Of a stretch of DNA of 64,000 nucleotides, positions 56,243 to 64,000 are shown in pieces. The notes below the pieces were generated by a model. It made no database searches, was not told where the DNA came from, and saw only the letters and a list, made by a program, of their open reading frames with translations. This DNA comes from Marinobacter litoralis (GTDB taxonomy: Bacteria > Pseudomonadota > Gammaproteobacteria > Pseudomonadales > Oleiphilaceae): positions 791,262 to 855,261 of the forward strand of contig NZ_QMDL01000002.1 in NCBI RefSeq assembly GCF_003336705.1. Reading direction: 5' to 3'. The translations under genes were made by a program, and so were the position numbers. Every line of letters starts with the position of its first letter. Position 1 is the stretch's first letter.

Positions 56243-57418
56243 TCAGTTACCGCCGGTGGTCAGGTTCGACATCACACTGACGTTAGCCTGCGTGACACTG
56301 CCATGGCCGGTGTTCTGGGAAATAGCCCCTACACCGGTGAAGTTAGCGGAACCACCCGAGATTTCGTTGTGGTTCATAACGTCGGTGTACGAACTTTCAC
56401 CATTGGCATCGCCATAGGTAACACTGGTGCCGCTCACTGTACCGTCAAGGTCCGCATTGTTCAGGAACACATGCAAGTTCAGGTTGGCAGTGCTGTTGTC
56501 GGAGTTATCGGAGTTATCCGAATTGTCGTTGTTGCTATCCGCAGTGTTATACGAATCATTGGTGCTGTTGTCAGAGTTGTCAGAGTTGTCAGAGTTATCG
56601 GAATTATCCGAGTTATCCGAGTTATCTGAGTTGTCGTTATTACTATCTGCTACGTTGTTCGAGTCATTGGTGCTGTTATCCGAGTTGTCGGAGTTATCGG
56701 AACTGTCTGAATTATCCGAGCTATCGGAATTACCACTATCTGCGATCTTGAACGAGTCGGTCACATTAGTGCTGTTGTCCGAGTTGTCGGAATTATCCGA
56801 ATTATCGGAGTTGTCCGAGTTGTCGGAGTTGTCGGAATTATCCGAGTTATCAGAATTGTCCGAGTTGTCTGACATATCATTACCACTGTCAGCAATCTTG
56901 AACGAATCGGTCACGTTAGTGCTGTTGTCCGAACTGTCGGAATTATCAGAGTTGTCCGAGTTATCGGAGTTGTCTGAATTATCTGAATTGTCGGAGTTGT
57001 CTGACATATCGTTACCGCTGTCGGCGATTTTGAACGAATCCGTCGCAGTAGCGCTGTTGTCGGAATTGTCCGAATTATCCGAGTTATCGGAATTATCGGA
57101 GTTATCCGAGTTGTCCGACATGTCATTGCCACTGTCCGCAATTTTGAACGAATCCGTTGCAGTCGCACTGTTGTCGGAATTGTCAGAGTTATTCGAATTA
57201 TCGGAATTATTCGAATTGTCTGAGTTGTCTGAACTGTCCGGATAATTCGAGTTATCGTTACCCGAATTGGTATTTCCGGAATTGTCGTTATTAGCCGTCG
57301 CATTATCGACAGCATTGGTGTTGGGATCACCGTCCCCACCTACATCTGCATAGGCCACACCGGATAGGCCCAGACCTAATGCAACAGCAATCGCTAGCAA
57401 GCTTTTTTGAGTTTTCAT
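56243..57418 (-). CDS. Ser-Asp-Asn repeat secreted protein, putative fibre subunit
   Basis: A 391-residue exported protein from ATG 57418 (AAGGAA nine bases ahead). The signal peptide is residues 1-24 (GVAYA). Residues 60-309 hold about 45 Ser-Asp-Asn triplets in seven runs. The runs are separated by four spacers of the form TDSFKIADSGN(DM) and then two NDSxNxADSNN spacers. The last 82 residues are non-repetitive and end GAISQNTGHGSVTQANVSVM plus a short tail, similar in style to the IQN motifs of its neighbours. It is first in the operon and should be the most abundant product. No cysteine or enzyme motif is present. Amyloid, adhesin or calcium-binding roles are all open. Confidence 0.8.
   Translation of the reverse strand: MKTQKSLLAIAVALGLGLSGVAYADVGGDGDPNTNAVDNATANNDNSGNTNSGNDNSNYPDSSDNSDNSNNSDNSNNSDNSDNSATATDSFKIADSGNDMSDNSDNSDNSDNSDNSDNSDNSATATDSFKIADSGNDMSDNSDNSDNSDNSDNSDNSDNSDSSDNSTNVTDSFKIADSGNDMSDNSDNSDNSDNSDNSDNSDNSDNSDNSDNSDNSTNVTDSFKIADSGNSDSSDNSDSSDNSDNSDNSTNDSNNVADSNNDNSDNSDNSDNSDNSDNSDNSDNSTNDSYNTADSNNDNSDNSDNSDNSTANLNLHVFLNNADLDGTVSGTSVTYGDANGESSYTDVMNHNEISGGSANFTGVGAISQNTGHGSVTQANVSVMSNLTTGGN
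56492..57241 (-). repeat. 9-bp-period tandem repeat array encoding Ser-Asp-Asn
   Basis: About 750 bases of nine-base units with many synonymous differences (TCG/TCC/TCA/TCT-GA[CT]-AA[CT]) organised into a larger period by the TDSFKIADSGN spacers. Third-base variation between units means that the amino-acid pattern is kept while the DNA has drifted. Confidence 0.9.
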
Positions 57419-57518
57419 GATATCGATTCCTTCTAACATCATTGCACTTCTCTTTGGCCCGCCCCGATCGACTACTGTTCGCTGCTATCCGAATAGGTCA
57501 GACCCTCAAACGCACTAA

Positions 57519-57534
57519 TGCGATTAACGTGCCA
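57519..57534 (-). promoter_or_regulatory. Candidate sigma-54 promoter of the repeat-protein operon
   Basis: On the minus strand TGGCACGTTAATCGCA matches the -24/-12 consensus (TGGCACG-N4-TTGCA) except for one base, with GG and GC correctly spaced. Start expected near 57508. Confidence 0.68.
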
Positions 57535-57622
57535 CACGGCCGAAAACCTACAGTAAGACACTGTTTTTGATATGAAAATTATTTAAAGGCAGGAAAAACA
57601 GAAAGTCAGAGCCCCTGAAAAC

Positions 57623-57640
57623 TGTCCCAAATTTGGAACA
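57623..57640. promoter_or_regulatory. Candidate enhancer (UAS) palindrome
   Basis: TGTCCCAAATTTGGAACA is an 18-base palindrome with a single mismatched pair, about 90-105 bases upstream of the -24 element, the usual place for an enhancer-binding protein. Confidence 0.5.
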
Positions 57641-57737
57641 ACCGCACAGCTCAATACCAGCGAATAACGTCTTACTCTTTAACTATCATGCGGTTACCCA
57701 TTAAACACTTGTCAGTCTTACTGACGTTAATCCAGAC

Positions 57738-57774
57738 ACAAAAAAAGCGGCCCCGTTTCCGGGGCCGCTTTTAA
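57738..57774 (-). terminator. Rho-independent terminator of aceA
   Basis: AAGCGGCCCC pairs with GGGGCCGCTT around a six-base loop, followed on the minus strand by a T run, 22 bases after the aceA stop. Confidence 0.93.
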
Positions 57775-57795
57775 ACACTGCTTAGGTCGTCGAGA

Positions 57796-59394
57796 TTAGA
57801 TGTTCTCGAACTGACCCATAGTGTTGTCTTTACCGCCAGCCTTCAGCGCAGCTTCACCCGCGAAGAATTCTTTGTGGTCGTCACCGATGTTAGAACCAGC
57901 CATGTCCTGGTGCTTAACAGTAGCGATGCCCTGACGAATTTCCTGACGCTGAACACCAGCAACGTAAGCCAGCATACCTTCGTCACCGAAGTAGCCTTTC
58001 GCCAGGTTGTCAGTAGACAGAGCGGCAGTGTGGTAAGTCGGCAGAGTGATCAAGTGGTGGAATACACCCGCTTCACGTGACGCGTCACGCTGGAAGTTAC
58101 GAGTCCACTCATCAGCCAGCTCAGCCAGCTCGGTGCCGTCGTAGTCAGCACTCATCAGACGGTCGCGATCGTACGCAGATACGTCTTTACCTTCTTCCTT
58201 CCAGGCGTCGAATACCTGCTGACGGAAGTTCAGAGTCCAGTTGAAGGACGGGCTGTTGTTGTAAACCAGCTTAGCATCGGGCACAACTTCCTTGATGCGG
58301 TTTACCATGCCAGCGATCTGACCAACGTGCGGCTTCTCGGTTTCGATCCACAGCATGTCTGCGCCGTTCTGCAGGGAAGTGATGCAGTCCAGAACAACAC
58401 GGTCTTCACCAGAGCCAGGCTTGAACTGGAACAGGCCAGAAGCCAGGCGCTTCGGCTTCAGCAGCTTGCCGTCAGACTTGATAACAACGTCGCCGTTCTC
58501 GATCTGGGAAGCGTCTTCGATGTACTCGCCATCGATGAAGCTGTTGTACTGGTCGCCCAGGTCACCCGGCTCGTTGGTTACAGCGATCTGCTTGGTCAGG
58601 CCAGCACCCAGTGAGTCGGTACGAGCAACGATAACACCGTCGTCTACACCCAGCTCAAGGAACGCCAGACGAACAGCGTTGATCTTGGACAGGAAGTCAG
58701 CGTGAGGAACGGTTACTTTACCGTCCTGGTGGCCACACTGCTTCTCGTCAGAAACCTGGTTTTCGATCTGGATGCAGCACGCACCCGCTTCGATCATCTT
58801 CTTAGCCAGCAGGTAAGTCGCTTCGTCGTTACCGAAACCAGCGTCGATGTCAGCAATGATCGGTACAACGTGAGTTTCGTGGTTGTCGATCTGCTTGATC
58901 AGCTCTTCGGCTTTCGCAGTGTCGCCAGCTTTTTCAGCGGCTTCCAGGTCACGGAACAGGTGGTTCAGTTCCCAGGCATCAGCCTGACGCAGGAAGGTGT
59001 ACAGCTCTTCGATCAGAGCAGGTACAGAAGTCTTCTCGTGCATGGACTGGTCAGGCAGAGGACCGAACTCAGAACGCAGAGCAGCAACCATCCAGCCAGA
59101 CAGGTACAGGTAACGACGCTTGGTGCTACCGAAGTGCTTCTTGATAGAGATCAGCTTCTGCTGACCAATGAAACCGTGCCAGCAACCCAGAGACTGAGTG
59201 TACTTGGAAGAATCGGCATCGTAAGCGGCCATGTCTTCACGCATGATCTTCGCAGTGTACTTAGCGATGTCCAGACCAGTCTTGAATTTGTTCTGGGCGC
59301 GCATGCGAGCGGCGTGCTTAGGGTTGATGGCGTTCCAAGTCGGGTTTTGCTTGACGAGGGAAGCGATCTGATCAACGTCTTGTGAGTAGGGCAT
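57796..59394 (-). CDS. aceA: Isocitrate lyase
   Basis: Glyoxylate-cycle enzyme splitting isocitrate to glyoxylate and succinate. The 532-residue length and DEKQCGHQDGK active-site loop (catalytic Cys in KQCGH) mark the longer pseudomonad/yeast-like subfamily rather than the 430-residue enterobacterial form. Other motifs are YLSGWMVAALRSEFG, ADIDAGFGND and YNNSPSFNW. The start ATG 59394 (MPYSQDVDQIASL) follows AAAGGA; a longer frame adds ten residues without a site. Codon use is strongly biased, fitting high expression on acetate, fatty acids or alkanes. No malate synthase is adjacent. Confidence 0.97.
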   Translation of the reverse strand: MPYSQDVDQIASLVKQNPTWNAINPKHAARMRAQNKFKTGLDIAKYTAKIMREDMAAYDADSSKYTQSLGCWHGFIGQQKLISIKKHFGSTKRRYLYLSGWMVAALRSEFGPLPDQSMHEKTSVPALIEELYTFLRQADAWELNHLFRDLEAAEKAGDTAKAEELIKQIDNHETHVVPIIADIDAGFGNDEATYLLAKKMIEAGACCIQIENQVSDEKQCGHQDGKVTVPHADFLSKINAVRLAFLELGVDDGVIVARTDSLGAGLTKQIAVTNEPGDLGDQYNSFIDGEYIEDASQIENGDVVIKSDGKLLKPKRLASGLFQFKPGSGEDRVVLDCITSLQNGADMLWIETEKPHVGQIAGMVNRIKEVVPDAKLVYNNSPSFNWTLNFRQQVFDAWKEEGKDVSAYDRDRLMSADYDGTELAELADEWTRNFQRDASREAGVFHHLITLPTYHTAALSTDNLAKGYFGDEGMLAYVAGVQRQEIRQGIATVKHQDMAGSNIGDDHKEFFAGEAALKAGGKDNTMGQFENI

Positions 59395-59639
59395 GATCTC
59401 TATCCTTTCTACGTTTGTGTTCAAAAGGTGCGAATTACTGCTACCAGGCAGTAGTCGCTGTCAGCCTGCTTGGCAAATAACGAGCATTGGCTGACGTTGG
59501 GCGACACTTTACTGCCTCCGATCTTATAATTGAAATTTATATTATGTATTTCCAGCATTTTCCCTGTGAATAGTGCTGCGAACCACTTTTACCTCAAACA
59601 CTTGCAGTACTCACACACTCGCTAATGCGTAGGAACCGC

Positions 59640-61586
59640 TCAGGTTCGACACATCACCAAGAGCTGGTCACCTTTGCGAAGGTCCATATATTGTTTCCGC
59701 GGCGGGTTCATTTGCAGGTGGCGGCCACGCTCATCCGCTGTTTCGCGACGAACGCCGAGCGCAATCTCTCCTCTGGCCGCCAGTGTTTTCTCGAGGAACT
59801 GGAAATCCGCACTGGCCGGCAAGGGGTAGTCTTCGGGATCACGGAACTGAATTTCTGCGCCCCCCACGGTAAACAACTCGTCGAGTACCACTCTCAACTC
59901 CCGACGCAGCGCAACTTGAGCCAGCACATGGCTAAGAATCATCGGGCTGATCAGCATTTCACTCTGATGACCGTACATCAGGTGGCGGTTGTCCGGGTCG
60001 CTCAATTCGAGCGTAACCTGCGGCCGAACCGCGGCTTCGGACAGAATATCTTCCAATTGCAGGTATCCGACCATTGCACGGGCATCCGCTTCCTCACCGG
60101 AACCAATGCGATCACTGCTCAACAACATCACGGTATCGTATGAGGCCGGGTCCAGCTTCCTGAGCTCATCCTCCACCATGTAATCAGCTTCAAGCAGCCG
60201 ACCGTTGATCTTCTCAATATCGACACCGTAGCGGGACAACTCGCGCTGCCGTTCATCCAGCGGCGTGGCAGACACCATGTCCAGTTCGAACTGCAGCCCG
60301 GAATAGCTGCCAAACTCCGCCACCAAACTCGGTACCCGACGATTCCACCCCAGCACCAGAACACGATGTTTTTCGGGCTTTACCCGGGCTGCCACAGGCA
60401 TCGCCACTCGCTCGACAGGTGCCAAAGGTTCCGCCTTGGGGTCTGGCCCGGTGTGGGCGTAATCTCTGGCAAGCAGTACCACGCGGTCCTCGGTTCGGAT
60501 CACGGTGTCAGATGTCGCCAGCAGATTTACCTTCCAGGTACCGTTGTTAGCCGGGTGCAGGAGCCCCAAAACAATCGCGTATGGCCGTTGCGAGGCCAGT
60601 TCGCCCAACGTCAGGCCCTCGGCAGTTTCGCCGCCTCGGACAAAAATCTCGTTGCCGCCATCGGCCGTCAATAACTCGTTATAGACTTCGGATAAATTCG
60701 GGTGCAGCACGTTCTGAACCATCAAACGACTGATGGTGGAGCCACCCGCAACCACCTCAACCGAACCCGGGTATGCCCTCTCGATAACGGGTAATTTGCG
60801 CATATCCTGAATTTCGGCGACGACATAGGGTAAGGATGCATTTAAATGCCGGGCTTGGGCGGCAATGGATAACAGCGCTTTCACCGTTTCCACATCAGAG
60901 GTCACTATGCTGCCGGCGTTATAGCCCTGACTGGGCACGATCACCGCCGCCGCATCCAGGCAAGCCACTCGATGCAAGGCCTCCGGCTGAATTGCCGAGC
61001 CGCTTCGCAAGATCACCTCTCGGGCACGGCTACCCACACCGGGCTCGTTGCGCAACTCGTAGAGCTGCTCAACGCTGGCTTCTTCTGCCAGCACCACAAG
61101 GCGCAGCCGCTGGGCATCGTGCTTCTCGAGAAAACGCTGCATTCGGCCTGTTGAGCCGAACAACTCGGCCACTAATGGCGGTGTCTGTGCGGTCCAGCCG
61201 AGCACCACCACATGACTTTTCAAGGTAACGGGCGTTAGACCTCGCTCAAGATCGGTCATTTTAGCAATCAGCCAGCGGGTCAGGATCGCCACCAGCGTGC
61301 CCATAAACACCACATACCCGAGGATGGTCAGCAACGTAGAAACAATCCGTTGCCAGGTACCCACATCGTCGCCGAGGTAGCCCGGGTCCGTCAGGCGCAG
61401 AAAAGCCCACCAGACAGCCGCGCCGGGGTCATCAAACTCGCCCCCCTGCGGAACCACCAACAAACCACCCACCAAAGAAATCAAACCGATAAAAAGCCCG
61501 ACCACCAACAATTGGAAGCCGGCACCTTTAAGCAGTTGGCGCTCAAGGATGAACTTAACGCGATCGATTATTCGAAATGGAAGCAT
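59640..61586 (-). CDS. CASTOR/POLLUX-type ion channel with RCK domains
   Basis: A 648-residue protein. The N-terminus holds two to three membrane helices (LLVVGLFIGLISLVGGLLVV, STLLTILGYVVFMGTLVAIL) around a pore-like loop (AVWWAFLRLTDPGYLGDD). Two RCK/TrkA-like domains follow (HVVVLGWTAQTPPLVAEL at about 125; HRVLVLGWNRRVPSLVAEFG at about 410), the arrangement of plant CASTOR/POLLUX channels and bacterial relatives. It probably conducts cations under ligand control; the physiological ion is unknown. It ends 24 bases before the SulP gene on the same strand, with SulP upstream. Confidence 0.85.
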   Translation of the reverse strand: MLPFRIIDRVKFILERQLLKGAGFQLLVVGLFIGLISLVGGLLVVPQGGEFDDPGAAVWWAFLRLTDPGYLGDDVGTWQRIVSTLLTILGYVVFMGTLVAILTRWLIAKMTDLERGLTPVTLKSHVVVLGWTAQTPPLVAELFGSTGRMQRFLEKHDAQRLRLVVLAEEASVEQLYELRNEPGVGSRAREVILRSGSAIQPEALHRVACLDAAAVIVPSQGYNAGSIVTSDVETVKALLSIAAQARHLNASLPYVVAEIQDMRKLPVIERAYPGSVEVVAGGSTISRLMVQNVLHPNLSEVYNELLTADGGNEIFVRGGETAEGLTLGELASQRPYAIVLGLLHPANNGTWKVNLLATSDTVIRTEDRVVLLARDYAHTGPDPKAEPLAPVERVAMPVAARVKPEKHRVLVLGWNRRVPSLVAEFGSYSGLQFELDMVSATPLDERQRELSRYGVDIEKINGRLLEADYMVEDELRKLDPASYDTVMLLSSDRIGSGEEADARAMVGYLQLEDILSEAAVRPQVTLELSDPDNRHLMYGHQSEMLISPMILSHVLAQVALRRELRVVLDELFTVGGAEIQFRDPEDYPLPASADFQFLEKTLAARGEIALGVRRETADERGRHLQMNPPRKQYMDLRKGDQLLVMCRT

Positions 61587-61609
61587 AACAACCCTCTTTT
61601 GAAGGCAGT

Positions 61610-63352
61610 TTAACCCAGATTCCCGCGAGAACCAGAAGATGCCGCCTCAAGCGCTGCCTCAAGGGTCGGATAGAAACTACTGACACCCGGTTCCGGTTTC
61701 ACACCCGCACGAGCCAAGGTTCGCAGAGGCTGGAATTGCAGGTCAGCAATCAGAATTTCAGTATCGGCATCACGGCAACTGGCCACCAGTTTGTTCAGAG
61801 CGGACAAACCTCCTGCGTCCAGCACGGTCACGCCGTCCATATACAGAACAATACCTCGCGCTTGCTGTGACAAGGCAGCCAATTCCCCGAACACCCGGTC
61901 AGCAGCGGCAAAGAATAAAGGGCCGTTGATTTTGAACACCCGCCAGCCTTCCGGTAACCCAGCCGGCTTCACGCGTTTGTCATCAGAAATATCGGTGACC
62001 TTGGTCATCTGCGCCATTTCCTGCATGAACAGCACCGCGGCCAACAACACCCCGGCGGTTATCGCGATCACCATATCCAGGACAACAGTCAGGCTGAAAC
62101 AAGTGAGAAAAACCAGCACATCCATGCGCGGTGCGGTTTTCAGAAGATGTACGGCCTTAGGTGCTTCACTCATGTTCCAGGCCACCATGATCAGCAAAGC
62201 CGCCATCGCTGGCATGGGCAGGTAAGCGAGCACACCCGCCAGCGAAACCAGCGCGAGCAACACCACAAGCGCATGAACCATCGCCGACACCGGCGACTCA
62301 GCCCCCGCCCGATAGTTGGCAGCAGAGCGGGCAATGGCCGCGGTGGCGGTAATACCACCAAAAAACGGCACCACAATGTTGCCAATACCCTGCCCCATCA
62401 ACTCACTGTTGGCACTGTGGCGTTTTCCGGTCATGCCATCCAGCACTACCGCACACAAAAGGGACTCAATGGCGCCCAACATGGCAATGGCAAATGCGGC
62501 CGGTAACAGCTCCTGAACCATCCCCCAAGACAAACCAACCGGCTCTCCCTCGGCGTTCAGTTGCTGCCAGGGCCATGCAAATTCGGGCAAGAAGGGGGGG
62601 ATGCCTGCACCCATGCTGCCGTCTGGCAACAGGTAGCTGAACCGGGAACCGATGGTTTCAATCGCCGCACCGTTCGAGTTGAACCAAAGCGCCAACAAGC
62701 TGCCAATCACCACCGCAGGAAGGTGCGGAGGCACTGGCGTTTTCAGCCTTGGCCACAGCAGCATGACAGCCAAGGTTGCTCCGGCCACCAGCGTGCTCAT
62801 GCCATCCATCGCCGGCATCTGCTGAGCCAGCACCGCCAGTTTGTCCCAATAGTGCCCGGGCATACTGTCAACCGACAACCCAAAGAAGTCTTTGACCTGC
62901 AGAGTGGCAATCACCACCGCAATGCCGCCGGTAAACCCGAGCGTGACCGACTCCGGGATGTACTCAATAAAGCGCCCCAAACGCATAACCGCCATCATCA
63001 CCAGCAACACCCCGGACATCAGCGTAGCCAGCAACAAGCCGCCCAACCCATAATTCTGTGCAATCGGGTATAAAATGACGACAAAGGCAGCGGTGGGGCC
63101 AGAAATGCTGAACCGGCTACCACCCAGCAACGCGATGATAAAGCCTGCGATAAAAGCGGTATACAAACCGTACTGAGGTGCCACGCCACTGGCGATGGCC
63201 AGCGCCATAGCTAAAGGAATGGCGATAATGCCAACCGTCACGCCCGCCATCACATCCTTCAAAAACCGGGCGCTGGTGTACCGCTCATCAACACAGGCTT
63301 CGCGAAGTGCGTGGGCAAACCTCAAAGAAAAAAGATGAGCGCGATGCGGCAT
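61610..63352 (-). CDS. SulP-family anion transporter with STAS domain
   Basis: A 580-residue inner-membrane transporter starting at ATG 63352 (MPHRAHLFSLRF). The membrane part has about 12 helices with signature stretches AGVTVGIIAIPLAMALAIAS, PQYGLYTAFIAG, GSRFSISGPTAAFVVIL and a later GIGNIVVPFFGGITATAAIA. The C-terminal STAS domain (about 460-570) reads VLYMDGVTVLDAGGLSALNK. SulP proteins move sulfate, bicarbonate or dicarboxylates; the gene context does not decide. It is co-directional with, and upstream of, the CASTOR-type channel. Confidence 0.92.
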   Translation of the reverse strand: MPHRAHLFSLRFAHALREACVDERYTSARFLKDVMAGVTVGIIAIPLAMALAIASGVAPQYGLYTAFIAGFIIALLGGSRFSISGPTAAFVVILYPIAQNYGLGGLLLATLMSGVLLVMMAVMRLGRFIEYIPESVTLGFTGGIAVVIATLQVKDFFGLSVDSMPGHYWDKLAVLAQQMPAMDGMSTLVAGATLAVMLLWPRLKTPVPPHLPAVVIGSLLALWFNSNGAAIETIGSRFSYLLPDGSMGAGIPPFLPEFAWPWQQLNAEGEPVGLSWGMVQELLPAAFAIAMLGAIESLLCAVVLDGMTGKRHSANSELMGQGIGNIVVPFFGGITATAAIARSAANYRAGAESPVSAMVHALVVLLALVSLAGVLAYLPMPAMAALLIMVAWNMSEAPKAVHLLKTAPRMDVLVFLTCFSLTVVLDMVIAITAGVLLAAVLFMQEMAQMTKVTDISDDKRVKPAGLPEGWRVFKINGPLFFAAADRVFGELAALSQQARGIVLYMDGVTVLDAGGLSALNKLVASCRDADTEILIADLQFQPLRTLARAGVKPEPGVSSFYPTLEAALEAASSGSRGNLG

Positions 63353-63449
63353 TAGCGAACTCCCGGTTGCGAAGACAGGCCTCAAATTATATGCTCATCC
63401 CAATAACATTCAATGTTAACCTGATTAACATACAAGGCATTCTCAAGAC

Positions 63450-63638
63450 ATGACAAAAGAAAACCGCACTGCGCGCCTGACCCTGCTGATCGACCCGGAT
63501 AAAAAAGCCGTATTCGAAGAACTCTGCAAACAGGATGACGTCACCCCTTCCCAGAAAGTTCGTCAGTTTATCCGCGAGTACGTGGAGCAAAAACTGGGGG
63601 AAGACTGGCGCGAGCAACGCAACAAAAACCTCGACTAA
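63450..63638 (+). CDS. Ribbon-helix-helix (CopG/Arc-like) small protein
   Basis: A 62-residue protein. The N-terminal strand TARLTLLIDP and the helices KKAVFEELCKQDD and PSQKVRQFIREYVEQKL fit the ribbon-helix-helix DNA-binding fold. No toxin gene follows; the next gene is a ChaN-like lipoprotein 18 bases later, probably in the same transcript. It is divergent from the SulP gene. The target is unknown; it could regulate the adjacent lipoprotein operon. Confidence 0.78.
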   Translation: MTKENRTARLTLLIDPDKKAVFEELCKQDDVTPSQKVRQFIREYVEQKLGEDWREQRNKNLD

Positions 63639-63656
63639 GCAAGGCACCCTGCGTTT

Positions 63657-64000
63657 ATGATCAAGCCTTCATTCGCTACGCTGATCACTTTAGCGCTGCT
63701 CGTCTCGTCGGGCTGTGCACTGACTCAGCCACACTCCAATTCGAGCCGCTTCACGCCGGCAACACTGTACGAAAGCGTAGTGATTGACCCACGCTCGCGC
63801 CAATCCATTCCGCTTGAAAAAGCCGTTAACACACTGTCTAAAGCCGATGTCGTCGTGATTGGCGAATATCATGGCCACCAAGCCTCTCACCTTCTTCAGG
63901 CGCGAGTGCTGAAGCACCTGCACGCCATCAATCCACACATAGCCCTGACACTGGAACAATTCAATCTGGACCATCAGGACGATCTGGACGACTATCTCGC
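63657..64000 (+). CDS. ChaN-like heme-binding lipoprotein, C-terminus outside window
   Basis: The first 114 residues of a predicted lipoprotein. The signal LITLALLVSSGC ends in a lipobox cysteine (residue 20). Then come DVVVIGEYHGHQASHLLQ and ALTLEQFN, the family signature (IGExHxxxxxH, LExF) of ChaN/PhuW-type heme-binding or iron-regulated lipoproteins. It follows the ribbon-helix-helix gene by 18 bases. The family is linked to heme uptake, but that role is not tested by the fragment. Confidence 0.82.
   Translation, partial: MIKPSFATLITLALLVSSGCALTQPHSNSSRFTPATLYESVVIDPRSRQSIPLEKAVNTLSKADVVVIGEYHGHQASHLLQARVLKHLHAINPHIALTLEQFNLDHQDDLDDYL

Larger units (their letters stand above)
57419..57795. 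other. Regulatory region of the repeat-protein operon
   Basis: About 375 A+T-rich bases between the repeat gene and aceA. It holds a -24/-12 sequence (57519-57534), an ACAGT-aagac-ACTGT inverted repeat (57550-57564), a larger palindrome (57623-57640) and the aceA terminator. The leader from the predicted start to the ATG would be about 90 bases. Confidence 0.6.

Noticed and set aside
56492..57241. Repeat array as a CRISPR
   Set aside because: Units are nine bases long, coding and without unique spacers; no cas genes are present.
56427..57245. Long plus-strand frame rich in Leu-Ser-Glu repeats opposite the SDN repeat gene
   Set aside because: It exists only because a nine-base repeat keeps all frames open; it has no ribosome site, no signal peptide and no non-repetitive domain, while the minus strand has all three.

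Overview
The window reads as chromosome of a marine gammaproteobacterium of the Marinobacter type. Supporting this are a wax ester synthase/DGAT, a pseudomonad-like core gene order (ubiE-ubiJ-ubiB-hisI-hisE-tatABC-rsmE; ygfB-pepP-ubiH-ubiI; zapA-6S RNA-fau; ilvA/rpiA; aroQ-accB-accC-prmA-dusB-fis-purH-purD) and a KQCGH-type isocitrate lyase. No phage, transposase, tRNA, rRNA or CRISPR array was seen. The assignment rests on recognition of sequence and gene order; no database was searched.

Layout. 1-4.6 kb: a truncated porin, a wax ester synthase divergent from an alpha/beta hydrolase, a conserved hypothetical and a PHA-associated small protein. 4.7-11.4 kb: ubiquinone (ubiE, ubiJ, ubiB), histidine (hisI, hisE), twin-arginine translocation (tatABC) and rsmE genes, many overlapping by 1-4 bases. 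11.3-16.8 kb (minus strand): a YedI-type membrane protein, two ubiquinone hydroxylases, pepP and ygfB. 16.9-20.1 kb: a zinc module (DUF2796 protein, DUF3299 protein, FtsX-type ABC transporter) behind a Zur-like palindrome, lying inside an otherwise conserved ygfB/zapA neighbourhood. 20.2-21.7 kb: zapA, 6S RNA, fau and an unlisted 54-residue membrane protein. 22-26.5 kb: ilvA, rpiA, an acyl-CoA dehydrogenase and ppa. 26.5-31.4 kb: a cyclic-di-GMP module made of a LapD-like receptor with degenerate domains and a response-regulator diguanylate cyclase. 31.7-40.7 kb: housekeeping biosynthesis. 40.8-52 kb: a lipase, K+/H+ antiporter, SenA/EgtB-like enzyme, an RND pump with its TetR regulator and AcrR-like operator, and an SLC13-type transporter. 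52-57.5 kb: a putative secreted-fibre cluster. 57.8-64 kb: isocitrate lyase, a CASTOR/POLLUX-type channel, a SulP transporter, a ribbon-helix-helix protein and a ChaN-like lipoprotein cut by the window end.

Two things deserve most attention. First, three intergenic elements (21874-21988, 25689-25795, 44740-44850) share one architecture: long complementary arms whose sequence differs between copies, enclosing two small hairpins that each present a GGA loop. G.U wobbles and one compensatory pair change point to selection on RNA structure. The core resembles the TwoAYGGAY RNA motif known from comparative genomics, and its loops match CsrA/RsmA recognition sites. Second, the 52-57.5 kb cluster combines a VpsR-like bacterial enhancer-binding protein with degenerate ATPase motifs, an outer-membrane barrel, a C39 peptidase, two small secreted proteins and a Ser-Asp-Asn repeat protein. 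Both of its operons carry sigma-54 type -24/-12 sequences. It resembles the Fap functional-amyloid system in parts list and partly in order, but has a different repeat protein.
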